A stretch of DNA of 64,000 bases from Achromobacter xylosoxidans (GCF_002192695.1 NZ_MTLG01000120.1:32188-96187), one strand, 5' to 3'; shown: positions 9,853-18,900, counted from the stretch's first letter. Program-made: numbers and translations. Notes: a model not told the origin generated them from the sequence alone.

Positions 9853-10572
9853 TTATTGCGGATCGGGGTAGCTGCGGGCGCCGAAGATCGCCGAGCCGAT
9901 ACGCACTTCGGTGGAGCCTTCCTCGATCGCCAGCTCGAAGTCTCCGCTCATGCCCATGGACAGCCGGTCCAGCGATACGCCCGGCAGGTTTTCGTGGCGC
10001 AGGCGGTCGCGCAGCTCGCGCAGGGCGCGGAAGCAGGCGCGCACTTCGGCGGGGTCCGGTGAATTCACGGCCAGCGTCATCAGGCCTTGCACGCGCAGCG
10101 TCGGGAAGTCGGCGGCGATGCGGCGCAGGAAGGCGGGCACGTCGGCGGGGGCCATCCCGTACTTGCTCGGTTCGGACGAAGTCTTGACCTGCACCAGCAC
10201 GTCCAGGGTCCGGCCTTCGTTGGCCAGGCGGCGATGCAGGGCTTCGGCCAGCTCCACCCGGTCCAGCGACTGGACTTCGGCGGCGTCGCGCGCCGCGTCG
10301 CGGGCTTTGTTGGTCTGCAGATGGCCGATCAGCACCCATTGCAGGCCCAGGCCGTCCAGCGCCGCGGCTTTCTGGCGGATTTCCTGCGTCTTGTTTTCGC
10401 CGTAGCGAGTCAGCCCCAGCGCCATGGCCTCGCGGATGGCGTCCACGCCGAAGGTCTTGCTGACGGGCAGCAGCGTCACGCTGTCCGGGCTGCGGCCGGC
10501 GCGCGCGCAGGCGTCGGCGATGCGTTGCTGGATCCGGGCAAGGCGCCCGGCCATGGTGTCTACGGCGGTCAT
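9853..10572 (-). CDS. yggS: YggS-family PLP homeostasis protein
   Basis: This is a 239-residue PLP-binding TIM-barrel protein of the YggS/PLPBP family, which buffers pyridoxal phosphate and affects amino-acid and keto-acid balance without a known enzymatic turnover. The PLP lysine is in LLPVSKTFG, followed by GENKTQE, the HFHG-type segment WVLIGHLQTNK, and the phosphate-binding end LSMGMSGDFELAIEEGSTEVRIGS (motif LSMGMSGDFE). It is usually near proC or pilT; here it is divergent from an aminotransferase gene, with about 200 bases between. Confidence 0.95.
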   Translation of the reverse strand: MTAVDTMAGRLARIQQRIADACARAGRSPDSVTLLPVSKTFGVDAIREAMALGLTRYGENKTQEIRQKAAALDGLGLQWVLIGHLQTNKARDAARDAAEVQSLDRVELAEALHRRLANEGRTLDVLVQVKTSSEPSKYGMAPADVPAFLRRIAADFPTLRVQGLMTLAVNSPDPAEVRACFRALRELRDRLRHENLPGVSLDRLSMGMSGDFELAIEEGSTEVRIGSAIFGARSYPDPQ

Positions 10573-10674
10573 TCAGCTCTCTGGTAGGAACGGGATGTCC
10601 CATAGTGTAGGACTGCGCCCGATCGTTTCGCCACAACGCCCGCGCGCGTCGTTGACCCTGTCTGATCGGCAGGC

Positions 10675-10702
10675 TTAGAATTTGAAGATATTTGTTTATA
10701 TT
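10675..10702 (+). promoter_or_regulatory. Candidate sigma-70 promoter of the aminotransferase gene
   Basis: TTAGAA (10675-10680) and TATATT (10697-10702) are 16 bases apart in an AT-rich island between two divergent genes. That places transcription about 60 bases before the proposed ATG at 10772. Confidence 0.4.
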
Positions 10703-10771
10703 TCAATGTTCTATGCCATCCGGCGCCGCCCCAGCGGGCGACACGGTTCTCCACCTTTCCAGTCTCCCGCC

Positions 10772-12013
10772 ATGTCCACCGCAGCGCCTGAATACGCTTT
10801 CGCCACGCCTTTCCTGAATCCCCCCGCTTCCCCCATCCGATCGCTCATGCCGTATGCCTTGCGGCCGGGCACCATTTCGCTGGCGGGCGGCTATCCCGCT
10901 CAGGAACTGTTCGACGTGGAAGGCCTGTCGATCGCGTCGACCCAGGTCCTGGCCCGCCTGGGCGCCTGCCTGCAATATTCCAACATCGACGGCCAGGCCA
11001 GCCTGCGCCACGAGCTGGCGCGCCTGTCGGCCGAACGTGGACTTATCTGCAACGCCGATACCGAGCTGGTCGTGACCGGCGGCTCGCAGCAGGCGTTGGC
11101 GCTGCTGACCCGCGTCATGCTGCAGCCCGGCGACCACGCCATCATCGAATCGCCCGCGTTCCCGAATTCCGTGCAGGCGTTGCGTTACACCGGCGCAACG
11201 GTGCATACGGTGCAGTCGGGCCCCGAAGGCATCGACGTGGACGCGCTGGACGAACTGGCGGGCCGCATCAAGCCCAAGATGGTCTGCGTGGTGGCTTCGT
11301 TCTCCAACCCCTGCGGTGCGACCCTGACGCGCGAGCGCCGCCTGCGGCTGCTGGAACTGGCGGTGAAGCACCGCTTCCTGATCGTCGAGGATGATCCCTA
11401 CAGCGAGCTGCGCTTCGCTGGCGAGGCGGTGCCGCCCATCGCCGCGCTGGCCGAGGGCGAGGCCCGCCACTGGGCCGTGTACCTGGCCAGCATGTCCAAG
11501 ACCATGGCGCCCGCGCTGCGCATCGGCTGGCTGGTGGCGCCGCCGGAAGTCCGCCGCCGCTGCGTCAGCGCCAAGGCGGCCGACGACATGGCTTCGTCCG
11601 CCTGGATCCAGGAAGTCGTGGCCCAGTACCTGGCCAACGGCCGCTACGGCGAGCACGTGCCGCGCATCCGCGCAGCCTACGGCCTGCGCTGCGACGCCAT
11701 GGCGGAAGCGCTGGCCCGCGAACTCAACGGCCGCGTCACCTTCAGCAAGCCCGAGGGCGGCATGTTCTTCTGGGCCCGCCTGACGGGCGAGATCGATGCC
11801 ACGCGCCTGTTGCCCTACGCCATCGAGCACGAGGTCGTCTACGTGCCGGGCAAGGCCTTCTACGCGGACGCGGCGCAGGCCGACCTGCACGCCATGCGCA
11901 TGTCCTTCGCCACCATGAATGAAAGCCAGATCGCCCAGGGCATGGTGCGGCTGGGCCGCGCTCTGGACGCCTGCGAGGCCAACGAACCCGTGTCGATTTC
12001 GCTGGCCGCCTGA
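10772..12013 (+). CDS. PLP-dependent class I/II aminotransferase (LysN/2-aminoadipate-like)
   Basis: This fold-type-I aminotransferase has 413 residues and no N-terminal GntR helix-turn-helix, so it is an enzyme rather than a MocR regulator. Recognisable are the LAGGYPAQELF opening, YSNIDGQASLRHELA, TGGSQQALALL (PLP-phosphate loop), the NPCGATLTRERR segment, DDPYSELRF, and the Schiff-base lysine near K243 in SMSKTMAPALRIGW. The C-terminal arginine lies in MRMSFATMNE. This group includes 2-aminoadipate and aromatic/branched-chain aminotransferases; the amino donor cannot be decided. The start at 10772 is chosen because upstream in-frame residues are low-complexity and unlike the family. Confidence 0.85.
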   Translation: MSTAAPEYAFATPFLNPPASPIRSLMPYALRPGTISLAGGYPAQELFDVEGLSIASTQVLARLGACLQYSNIDGQASLRHELARLSAERGLICNADTELVVTGGSQQALALLTRVMLQPGDHAIIESPAFPNSVQALRYTGATVHTVQSGPEGIDVDALDELAGRIKPKMVCVVASFSNPCGATLTRERRLRLLELAVKHRFLIVEDDPYSELRFAGEAVPPIAALAEGEARHWAVYLASMSKTMAPALRIGWLVAPPEVRRRCVSAKAADDMASSAWIQEVVAQYLANGRYGEHVPRIRAAYGLRCDAMAEALARELNGRVTFSKPEGGMFFWARLTGEIDATRLLPYAIEHEVVYVPGKAFYADAAQADLHAMRMSFATMNESQIAQGMVRLGRALDACEANEPVSISLAA

Positions 12014-12074
12014 TGCCGGCTTGACGGCGCGCATGCGCCGCCGCCCGGCGTGTTGCTATGCTCTGCTGCCTGTC

Positions 12075-12100
12075 CGTCCCGGCGCTCGCGCACCGGGACG
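12075..12100 (+). terminator. GC-rich hairpin after the aminotransferase
   Basis: CGTCCCGG (12075-12082) and CCGGGACG (12093-12100) form a perfect 8-bp stem 60 bases past the stop. No T-run follows, so termination would be weak or Rho-assisted. Confidence 0.45.
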
Positions 12101-12105
12101 CGCAT

Positions 12106-12132
12106 ACCTAAATAAGCGCTCGTTATTTGGTT
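12106..12132. promoter_or_regulatory. AT-rich inverted repeat before the amino-acid binding protein gene
   Basis: AAATAA (12110-12115) and TTATTT (12123-12128) flank a 7-base GC centre, with further partial pairing outside. The gene starts 75 bases downstream. It may be an operator or a transcript stem; no core promoter could be assigned. Confidence 0.3.
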
Positions 12133-12206
12133 CGGGCGCTTCATGTCTATAAGCTTCTTGCCTCGGCGCGTCCCCGCGCCCGCAAAGCAGAACAGGAAAC
12201 GAGGTC

Positions 12207-13223
12207 ATGAACATTGCAAAAGGGTTGATCGGCGCGGCGTTGCTGGCGGCAGCGGCGCAGGGCGCGCAAGCGGCCACGCTGGACGTGGTGCGCCAGCGCG
12301 GCGCGGTGGCTTGCGGCACGACCACGGGTTTCGCGGGTTTCTCCGCGCCCGACGCGCAAGGCAAGTGGCAGGGGCTCGACGTGGACCTGTGCCGCGCCAT
12401 CGCCGCCGCGGTCTTCGGCGACGCCAACAAGATCAAGGTGGTGCCGCTGAATTCGCAGCAGCGCTTCACCGCCCTGCAATCCGGCGAGGTGGACGTGCTG
12501 ACGCGCAATACCACCGTGACGCAGCAGCGCGACACCGCGCTGGGCATCATCCACGCCGGCATCAACTTCTACGACGGCCAGGGCTTCCTGGTGCCGAAGT
12601 CCCTGGGCGTGAAGAGCGCCAAGGAGATCAACGGCGCCACCATCTGCCTGCAGACCGGTACCTCCAACGAGAACACGCTGGCCGACTGGGCGCGCGCCAA
12701 CAACGTGAGCTACAAGCCGGTCGTGATCGAGACCTTCAACGAGGTGGTCAACGCCTTCGCCGCGGGCCGTTGCGATGTCTTCAGCACCGACGCCTCGGGG
12801 CTGGCCTCGATCCGCATCTCCAAGCTGCAGAACCCCGACGACTACGTGGTGCTGCCGGAAATCATCTCCAAGGAACCCTTGGGTCCGTTCGTGCGCCAGG
12901 GCGACGACGCCTGGTTGAACATCGTCCGCTGGTCGCTGTCGGCCATGATCGAGGCCGAGGAGTACGGCGTGTCGTCCGCCAACGTGGACGAACAGGCCAA
13001 GAGCGCCAACCCCAATATCAAGCGCATCCTGGGCGTCACGCCCGGCGGCGGCGCCAACCTGGGGCTGGACGAGAAATGGGCCTACAACATCGTCAAGCAG
13101 GTGGGCAACTACGGCGAGAGCTTCGAGCGCAACGTCGGCCAGGGCAGCCCCCTGAAGATCAAGCGCGGCCTGAATGCGCAATGGACGCAGGGCGGCTTGA
13201 TGTACGCGTTGCCGATACGGTGA
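12207..13223 (+). CDS. General L-amino-acid ABC transporter substrate-binding protein (AapJ/BztA-like)
   Basis: This 338-residue periplasmic protein has a signal peptide ending AQA (about residue 22) and then the family start ATLDVVRQRG-VACG. Internal blocks GLDVDLCRAIAAAVFGD, SGEVDVLTRNTTVT and VFSTDASGLASIRI belong to the SBP_bac_3 fold. The length and the GVTPGGGANLGLDEKWAYNI tail segment (motif GANLGLDEKWAYN) match AapJ/BztA receptors for broad-specificity amino-acid uptake. The cognate permease genes (aapQMP) are absent from the neighbourhood, so the protein must use a distant transporter. RBS GAGG lies just upstream of the ATG. Confidence 0.9.
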   Translation: MNIAKGLIGAALLAAAAQGAQAATLDVVRQRGAVACGTTTGFAGFSAPDAQGKWQGLDVDLCRAIAAAVFGDANKIKVVPLNSQQRFTALQSGEVDVLTRNTTVTQQRDTALGIIHAGINFYDGQGFLVPKSLGVKSAKEINGATICLQTGTSNENTLADWARANNVSYKPVVIETFNEVVNAFAAGRCDVFSTDASGLASIRISKLQNPDDYVVLPEIISKEPLGPFVRQGDDAWLNIVRWSLSAMIEAEEYGVSSANVDEQAKSANPNIKRILGVTPGGGANLGLDEKWAYNIVKQVGNYGESFERNVGQGSPLKIKRGLNAQWTQGGLMYALPIR

Positions 13224-13280
13224 TGGCGGCGGGTTTCGCGCGTCGGGCAATGGATTGCCCGCGCGCGCAGCCCGATGGCG

Positions 13281-13766
13281 TTATCCGCGCCGGTACAACT
13301 CCGCGATTTTCACGAACGCGGCGCGCAATTCCCGCGTGCCGCCCTGGAAGATCATCGGCCGGCCGCGGTGCGTGAACACCACCAGCCGCTTGGAGAACAG
13401 CATGGGCACGAAGCGCGCATAGCGCACGTCTTCCCAGGCGACTTCGCGGCGCGTGAACCAGGTCTGGCGCAGGCCGCGTTCGTCGATGGTGGTGATGGAC
13501 GTCTGCATGTGCCAGGACACGAACAGCAGCCCCAGGAAACATAGCGCCACCACGGCGGCCAGCAAGGTGTCGAAGGGTTGCGAGGGGGCGCGGATCGCGG
13601 TGGTGACCACCTGCACGCCCAGCACCGCCAGGATGACCCAGGTCAGGATGCGGACCCAGTCCGGCCAGGCCTGGCCCGACAAGGGCAGGGGGCCGATGGC
13701 CCGCAGCAGCGCCGCGTGTTCCTCGGCCGAGGGCGTGCTGGCGGAAGCGTTCATGCGGTCCGTCAT
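13281..13766 (-). CDS. Small membrane protein with PH-like C-terminus, unknown function
   Basis: This 161-residue protein overlaps the upstream HMG-CoA lyase gene by ATGA (13763-13766), which sets the start and suggests translational coupling. Two hydrophobic segments (about 35-55 and 62-82) are followed by a soluble tail with alternating beta-like strands (TSITTIDERGLRQTWFTRREVAWEDV, motif GLRQTW-FTRREVAWEDV), as in bacterial PH-like (YcxB/bPH) domain proteins. No catalytic motif was seen. It may be a membrane stress or housekeeping protein, with no functional inference beyond that. Confidence 0.75.
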   Translation of the reverse strand: MTDRMNASASTPSAEEHAALLRAIGPLPLSGQAWPDWVRILTWVILAVLGVQVVTTAIRAPSQPFDTLLAAVVALCFLGLLFVSWHMQTSITTIDERGLRQTWFTRREVAWEDVRYARFVPMLFSKRLVVFTHRGRPMIFQGGTRELRAAFVKIAELYRRG

Positions 13767-14671
13767 GCCGCCCGTTTGGCGGCGATGGCGTTGCCGGCGC
13801 GGCTGGAACCCTTGCGGTTCAGGTGGGCCGACATCCATTGGCCGATGTCGACCACGGCGTCGAAGTCCACGCCGGTGTCGATGTCCAGTCCGCGCAGCAT
13901 GTACAGCACGTCTTCGGTGGCGACGTTGCCGGTGGCGCCTTTGGCATAGGGGCAGCCGCCCAGGCCGGCCACCGAGGTATGGAAAATCGAGATGCCGGTT
14001 TCCAGCGCCGCCAGGATGTTGGCCAGCGCCTGCCCGTAGGTGTCATGGAAATGGCCCGAGATGCGCGCCGGGTCGGCCACGCGCGTCACTGCGGTCATCA
14101 CTTCGCGCACGCGCTTGGGCGTGCCCACGCCGATGGTGTCGGCCACGTCGATCTCGTCGACCTGCATCGCCAGGTAGCGTTGCGCCACGTCCACCACCGC
14201 TTCCACCGGCACTTCGCCCTGGTAGGGACAGCCCAGCGCGCAGCTGATGCTGCCGCGCACGCGGATGCCGGCGGCGCGCGCCGCCTGCACCACGGGTTCG
14301 AAGCGCGCGATTGATTCGGCGATGGAACAGTTGATGTTCTTCTGCGAGAAGGCTTCGCTGGCGGCGCCGAAGATCACGATCTCGTCGGCGCCTGCGGCCA
14401 ATGCCCCTTCGAAGCCCTTCATGTTGGGCGTCAGTACGGAATAGATCGTGCCCGGGCGGCGCTCGATGCGGGCCATGACTTCGGCGCCGTCGGCCATTTG
14501 CGGCACCCATTTGGGCGATACGAACGAGGCGGCTTCCACATTGGGGAAACCGGCAGCGGATAAGCGATTGACCAGTTCCACCTTGATGTCGGTGGGCACG
14601 AATTCCTTTTCGTTCTGCAGGCCATCGCGGGGCGACACCTCGACGATCTTCACGCGGGAGGGCAAAGCCAT
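13763..14671 (-). CDS. mvaB: Hydroxymethylglutaryl-CoA lyase
   Basis: This 302-residue TIM-barrel enzyme cleaves 3-hydroxy-3-methylglutaryl-CoA to acetyl-CoA and acetoacetate, the last step of leucine degradation. Diagnostic motifs are VSPRDGLQNEKE (metal and substrate binding), HFHDTYGQALAN (metal histidines), and the C-terminal signature GLGGCPYAKGATGNVATED carrying the catalytic cysteine. It is followed by a coupled small membrane-protein gene. No other leucine-catabolism genes are adjacent. Confidence 0.95.
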   Translation of the reverse strand: MALPSRVKIVEVSPRDGLQNEKEFVPTDIKVELVNRLSAAGFPNVEAASFVSPKWVPQMADGAEVMARIERRPGTIYSVLTPNMKGFEGALAAGADEIVIFGAASEAFSQKNINCSIAESIARFEPVVQAARAAGIRVRGSISCALGCPYQGEVPVEAVVDVAQRYLAMQVDEIDVADTIGVGTPKRVREVMTAVTRVADPARISGHFHDTYGQALANILAALETGISIFHTSVAGLGGCPYAKGATGNVATEDVLYMLRGLDIDTGVDFDAVVDIGQWMSAHLNRKGSSRAGNAIAAKRAA

Positions 14672-14783
14672 GTCTATTCCTGTCTCGGGATGGGGTAGGC
14701 GGCGCGGCGGGGCGGCGCTATCTGCTCAATATTAGCGCCATAGCGCCGACCCTGTTTTGCAGGGAGGTCCAAGGGGACCAACC

Positions 14784-15896
14784 CTATTTCATGCGCTGGT
14801 AACGGCCGTCGTCCAGCCGGACGATGCGGCCTTGCAGCTCCAATTGGACCAACTGCGTCTGCAGGTCGGCGGTGTCCATCCCGCTGCGGCCCTGGATCGC
14901 GTCCAGGTGCAGCGGATCGTAGCCCAGCGCGTCGAGCACGGGGTGGCCGGGCAAGGTTTCCTCGGCGGCGGGCTGGGCGCGCGCCGCGGGCGTCGGATCG
15001 CCGCCAAGTTCATCGGTGATGTCGCGGGCGGTCTCCACCAGCTTGGCGCCCTGGCGGATCAGTGCATGGCAGCCGCGTGAAAGCGGCGAATGGATGGATC
15101 CGGGAATGGCGAAGACCTCGCGCCCGCCCTCGGCCGCCAGCCTGGCCGTGATCAGCGATCCGCTCTGGCGGGCGGCTTCCACCACCAGCACGCCGCGCGC
15201 CAGTCCCGCCACGATGCGGTTGCGCTTGGGAAAATGCTGCGGCAGCGCGCCCGTGCCCAGCGGCAGTTCCGAGACCAGCGCGCCGTGCGCCGCGATGCGG
15301 TGCGCCAGGTCGCGATGCTTGGCGGGGTAGATGCGGTCTATGCCGGTGCCCATGACCGCCACCGTGCCGGCGCCCTCGGGGCCGGCGTCCAGCGCGCCTT
15401 CGTGGGCCGCGCCGTCGATGCCCAGCGCCAGTCCGCTGACCACGCGCCAGCCGTGCGCAGCCAAGTGCCGGGCAAAGGCGCGGGCGTTTTCCTGGCCGCC
15501 GGGGGTGGCGTTGCGCGCGCCCACCACCGCCAGCGAGGGGCCCTGCAGGAAGGCCGGGTCGCCGGCCACGTAGAGCAGGATGGGCGGGTCGGCGATGGTG
15601 AGCAGGCTTTGCGGATAAGTGGGATCGGCCAGCGTCAGGATGTGCCGGCCGGGGGCGGCCACCCATTCCAGCGCGCTGTCGACCTGCGCCGCCATTTCCG
15701 CCGGCATGGGGGCGGCCAGTTGCCGCGCCAGCGCCTCGGGCAGATGGCGCGACAAGGCCGTGGCGCGTTGGGCGTAGATCTGTTCCGGCAGGCCGAGCGC
15801 GCCCAGTAGCTGGCAGGCGGTGGCGGAGCCTATGTTCGGCTCCAGGGACAGGCGCAGCCAGGCGGCCAGTTCGGAAGGGGATTGGGTAAGCGGCAT
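14784..15896 (-). CDS. dprA: DNA-processing protein DprA
   Basis: DprA (370 residues) binds incoming single-stranded DNA and loads RecA during natural transformation. An N-terminal SAM-like region (1-75) precedes the Rossmann-fold DprA core with LAVVGARNATPGG, SGLALGIDGAAHEGAL, TVAVMGTGIDRIYP and LPLGTGALPQHFPKRNRIVAGLA. The C-terminal winged helix (about 310-370, LGYDPLHLDAIQGRSGMDTADL) is the DML1-like domain common in Gram-negatives. It is divergent from def-fmt, the classical dprA-def-fmt neighbourhood. Confidence 0.96.
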   Translation of the reverse strand: MPLTQSPSELAAWLRLSLEPNIGSATACQLLGALGLPEQIYAQRATALSRHLPEALARQLAAPMPAEMAAQVDSALEWVAAPGRHILTLADPTYPQSLLTIADPPILLYVAGDPAFLQGPSLAVVGARNATPGGQENARAFARHLAAHGWRVVSGLALGIDGAAHEGALDAGPEGAGTVAVMGTGIDRIYPAKHRDLAHRIAAHGALVSELPLGTGALPQHFPKRNRIVAGLARGVLVVEAARQSGSLITARLAAEGGREVFAIPGSIHSPLSRGCHALIRQGAKLVETARDITDELGGDPTPAARAQPAAEETLPGHPVLDALGYDPLHLDAIQGRSGMDTADLQTQLVQLELQGRIVRLDDGRYQRMK

Positions 15897-16057
15897 CGTG
15901 CGGGCGCGTAAGGGCGTCGGTGGTGCGAGAGTGTCGCATGGCGGGCGCCGGGCAGCGGGCCGGGGGGCGGATTGATTTGCGGCGCGGCGCGGCCAGGAAA
16001 CGCCGCGGACATGGCAATCCGGCCAATCCCGGGATTAGCCGAAAACTATTAGAAATC

Positions 16058-16081
16058 AAGAGTCTAATGAATTAAACTCTT
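16058..16081. promoter_or_regulatory. AT-rich inverted repeat in the dprA/def divergent promoter region
   Basis: AAGAGT (16058-16063) and ACTCTT (16076-16081) flank a 12-base AT-rich centre within the only AT-rich stretch between the two genes. It probably lies within the divergent promoters; it may be an operator or chance. Confidence 0.3.
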
Positions 16082-16113
16082 ATGTAAACCTGACTACTGG
16101 CATTTCCCCCGCA

Positions 16114-16626
16114 ATGGCTTTACTTCCTATTCTTCGCTACCCGGACCCGCGCCTGCACAAAAAGGCCAAGCCGGTCGCCGAGGTCAACGACCGCATCCGC
16201 CAACTGGTGCGCGACATGGCCGAAACCATGTACGACGCGCCGGGCGTGGGCTTGGCCGCGACCCAGGTCGACGTGCATGAGCGCGTCGTCGTGATCGACG
16301 TGTCCGAGGAAAGCAACCAGTTGCTGGTGCTGATCAATCCCGAGATCACCTGGCACAGCGACGACTACAAGATCTACGAAGAGGGTTGCCTGTCCGTGCC
16401 CGGCGTTTATGACGACGTCGAGCGCGCTTCGCGCATCCGCTGCAAGGCGCTGGACATCGACGGCAAGCCCTTCGAGTTCGAGGCCGACGGCCTGCTGGCC
16501 GTGTGCGTGCAGCACGAACTCGACCATCTGGAAGGCAAGGTGTTCGTGGAATACCTGTCCAACCTGAAGCAGAACCGCATCAAGACCAGGCTCAAGAAGG
16601 CCGAGCGCGAAGCGTTGCGCGCCTGA
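16114..16626 (+). CDS. def: Peptide deformylase
   Basis: This Fe(II)/Zn enzyme removes the N-formyl group from nascent proteins. The 170 residues carry all three motifs: GVGLAATQVD (motif 1), EEGCLSVPGV (motif 2, metal cysteine) and QHELDHLEGKVF (motif 3, metal histidines and catalytic Glu). The gene directly precedes fmt with a 27-base gap, the usual def-fmt operon that adds and removes formyl groups. Confidence 0.98.
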   Translation: MALLPILRYPDPRLHKKAKPVAEVNDRIRQLVRDMAETMYDAPGVGLAATQVDVHERVVVIDVSEESNQLLVLINPEITWHSDDYKIYEEGCLSVPGVYDDVERASRIRCKALDIDGKPFEFEADGLLAVCVQHELDHLEGKVFVEYLSNLKQNRIKTRLKKAEREALRA

Positions 16627-16653
16627 TTTTTTCCATTTCCCGGTCTTCTCCCC

Positions 16654-17595
16654 ATGCGCATAGTCTTTGCCGGCACGCCGGAATTCGCCCGTATCGCCTT
16701 TGACGCCCTGCGCGCCGCCGGCCACGAGATCCCGCTGGTCATGACCCAACCCGACCGCCCGGCAGGGCGCGGGTTGAAGCTGACGCCCAGCCCCGTCAAG
16801 CAGGCGGCGCTGGAAGCCGGCATCGAGGTCGCCCAGCCGCGCAGCCTGCGCTTGGACGGCCGCTATCCCGAAGAGGCCAGCGAGGCCCGAGCCCTGCTCG
16901 AGCGCGTGGCGCCCGATGTGATGGTGGTGGCGGCCTACGGCCTGATCCTGCCGCAGTGGGTGCTGGACCTGCCGCGCCTGGGCTGCCTGAATATCCATGC
17001 CAGCCTGCTGCCGCGCTGGCGCGGCGCCGCGCCCATCCAGCGCGCCATCGAAGCCGGCGACGCGCAGACCGGCGTGACCATCATGCAGATGGATCAAGGC
17101 CTGGATACCGGCGACATGCTGCTCGAACGCATCGTGCCCATCGGCGGTGACACCACGGCGGCCGAGCTGCACGATGCGCTGGCGCTGGCCGGCGGCGAGG
17201 CTATTGTTGAAGCACTGGCTGCCCTGGCTCAGGATGGCTTGACGCCGCGCAAGCAGCCCGAGGCGGGCGTGACCTATGCCGCCAAGCTCGACAAGGCCGA
17301 GGGCGCGCTCGACTGCACCCAGCCCGCGGAACTGCTGGCGCGCCGCGTGCGCGCCTTCAACCCCGTGCCGGGCGCCAGCATCCGCCTGCCCGGCCTGGCA
17401 GATCCGGTGAAGGTCTGGCGCGCGCAGGCGCTGGATGAGGCCGCCACGGCCGCGCCCGGCAGCGTGCTGCGCGCCGATGCCGCGGGCATCGACATCGCCA
17501 CCGGCAGCGGCGTGCTGCGTCTGTTGGAACTGCAGAAAGCGGGCGGCAAGCGCCAGCCCGTGGATGTGTTCGTGCGCGGCTGGCAGCCGGCCTGA
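16654..17595 (+). CDS. fmt: Methionyl-tRNA formyltransferase
   Basis: Fmt formylates Met-tRNAfMet using 10-formyl-tetrahydrofolate. The 313 residues show the N-terminal formyltransferase Rossmann domain (MRIVFAGTPEFARIAFDAL; PDRPAGRGLKLTPSPVK loop), the catalytic signature GCLNIHASLLPRWRGAAPIQ with N and H, and DTGDMLLE. The C-terminal OB-like tRNA-binding domain starts near 205 (TYAAKLDKAEGALD). It is the second gene of the def-fmt operon, which ends in a GC hairpin. Confidence 0.98.
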   Translation: MRIVFAGTPEFARIAFDALRAAGHEIPLVMTQPDRPAGRGLKLTPSPVKQAALEAGIEVAQPRSLRLDGRYPEEASEARALLERVAPDVMVVAAYGLILPQWVLDLPRLGCLNIHASLLPRWRGAAPIQRAIEAGDAQTGVTIMQMDQGLDTGDMLLERIVPIGGDTTAAELHDALALAGGEAIVEALAALAQDGLTPRKQPEAGVTYAAKLDKAEGALDCTQPAELLARRVRAFNPVPGASIRLPGLADPVKVWRAQALDEAATAAPGSVLRADAAGIDIATGSGVLRLLELQKAGGKRQPVDVFVRGWQPA

Positions 17596-17600
17596 ACCCG

Positions 17601-17630
17601 CCGGGGCCAGGCGGCCCCGGGATCTTTCTT
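17601..17630. terminator. Terminator between the convergent fmt and PNPOx-family genes
   Basis: CCGGGGCC (17601-17608), loop AGGC, GGCCCCGG (17613-17620), then a T-rich run on the plus strand. It lies just inside the convergent junction. Confidence 0.75.
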
Positions 17631-18256
17631 CAATACAAGGTGCTGGCCACGCGGCCAGGCAATTCGCGGTCGTAGGTGACGCCGTCGAAGGTGCCCGCCG
17701 TCAGGTCCGACAGGATGCGGCCCACGCTGGGCAGCGCGGTGCGCGGCACCTGTGTCGCCGGATCCCACAGCTTGGAGCGCAGCAAGGCGCGCGAACACTG
17801 GAAGTACACGGTGTGCACGTCCACGACCAGCACCGAGCGCGGCAGCTTGCCGTCCATCTCGAAGCGCGCCAGCAGCGCAGGGTCCACGCTGATGCGTGCC
17901 GCGCCGTTGACCCGCAGGGTCTCGCCCACCCCTGGCACCAGGAACAGCAGCGCGACCCGAGGATCGGCGAGGATGTTGCGCAGGCTGTCGATGCGGTTGT
18001 TGCCGCGGCGGTCCGGCAGCAGCAGCGTCTTGTCGTCCTCCACCACCACGAAACCGGCGGGATCGCCGCGCGGTGAAGCGTCCAGGCCATCGGGGCCCGC
18101 GGTGGCCAGCACCGCGAAAGGCGCCGCCTCGATGAAGGCGCGGTAGTGCGGATGCACGTGATCCACTTCCTTCTTGATGGAGGCTTCGCCGGACGCGCCA
18201 TACAGCGCCTGCAAGGCGTCTGCGTCGGAGACCAGATGGGCGGGATCGATGTGCAT
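17630..18256 (-). CDS. Pyridoxamine 5'-phosphate oxidase-family FMN-binding protein
   Basis: This 208-residue split-barrel flavin-binding protein resembles the MSMEG_1061 subgroup. The central barrel has AAPFAVLATAGPDGLDASPRGDPAGFV (FMN loop motif PRGDPAGFV), LLLPDRRGNNRIDSLRNIL and VLVVDVHTVYFQCSRALLRS (motif HTVYFQCSRA). Such proteins are rarely true PNPOx enzymes; F420 or FMN reductase or heme-like roles have been proposed. It is 17 bases downstream of the HAD phosphatase gene and probably cotranscribed. Confidence 0.82.
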   Translation of the reverse strand: MHIDPAHLVSDADALQALYGASGEASIKKEVDHVHPHYRAFIEAAPFAVLATAGPDGLDASPRGDPAGFVVVEDDKTLLLPDRRGNNRIDSLRNILADPRVALLFLVPGVGETLRVNGAARISVDPALLARFEMDGKLPRSVLVVDVHTVYFQCSRALLRSKLWDPATQVPRTALPSVGRILSDLTAGTFDGVTYDRELPGRVASTLY

Positions 18257-18273
18257 GGCTTCGGGGTCCAGGT

Positions 18274-18900
18274 TCAGGCCAGCGCGGCTGGCAAGTCGGC
18301 AACGGTCAGGAACAGCTCGTCGGGGCCGCGTTCGCGCAGCGCCTCTACATGGTTATAGCCCCAGGCGACGGAACCGACGCGCACGCCGGCCTTGCGGGCG
18401 GCGTCGATGTCGCGCATTTCATCGCCCACCAGCAGGAAGCGCTCGGGGGCGGTGCCGTGCTGCTTGAGCAGGCGGTCGATCTTGGCGGATTTGCCGAACA
18501 GGTCGGTGCCGCATTCGTAATCGTCGAACAGGGCGGCGCTTTCCGCGCCCAGCACGCGCTGCACGTTTTCGATGGAGTTCGAGCTGACCACCGCCAGGCG
18601 CAGCCCGCCCGCCTTCAGGCGCGCCAGCGCGTCGGGGATGCCGTCGAACAGGTGCACGCTGGGATCGATCTCCTGCATCAGCGTGCGCACGTGGGCCATG
18701 ATGGCGGGCAGCTTCCACAGCGGAATGCCGAGGAACTTGAGGATATCGGCGGCGTCGCGGTGCCGCAGCTGGTCGCGTTCGGAAGCGTCGATCTTGCGGA
18801 AGCCGTATTTGTCGGCCACCGTGTTCAGGATGGAATTGAACCATGGCATGGTGTCCGCCAAGGTTCCATCGAAATCAAAAGCGGCGATGTCGTATTTCAA
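18274..18900 (-). CDS. HAD-superfamily hydrolase (phosphoglycolate-phosphatase-like)
   Basis: This 208-residue HAD phosphatase has motif I FDFDGTLADT (nucleophile D9, acid/base D11), a helical cap (about 20-90), motif II VVSSNS, motif III lysine in GKSAKIDRLL, and motif IV LLVGDEMRDIDAAR. The start codon is TTG (18900) with a weak purine-rich site upstream; no other in-frame start would keep motif I. The substrate is not predictable, as related proteins act on phosphoglycolate or other small phosphomonoesters. It begins a run of four minus-strand genes with short gaps. Confidence 0.85.
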   Translation of the reverse strand: MKYDIAAFDFDGTLADTMPWFNSILNTVADKYGFRKIDASERDQLRHRDAADILKFLGIPLWKLPAIMAHVRTLMQEIDPSVHLFDGIPDALARLKAGGLRLAVVSSNSIENVQRVLGAESAALFDDYECGTDLFGKSAKIDRLLKQHGTAPERFLLVGDEMRDIDAARKAGVRVGSVAWGYNHVEALRERGPDELFLTVADLPAALA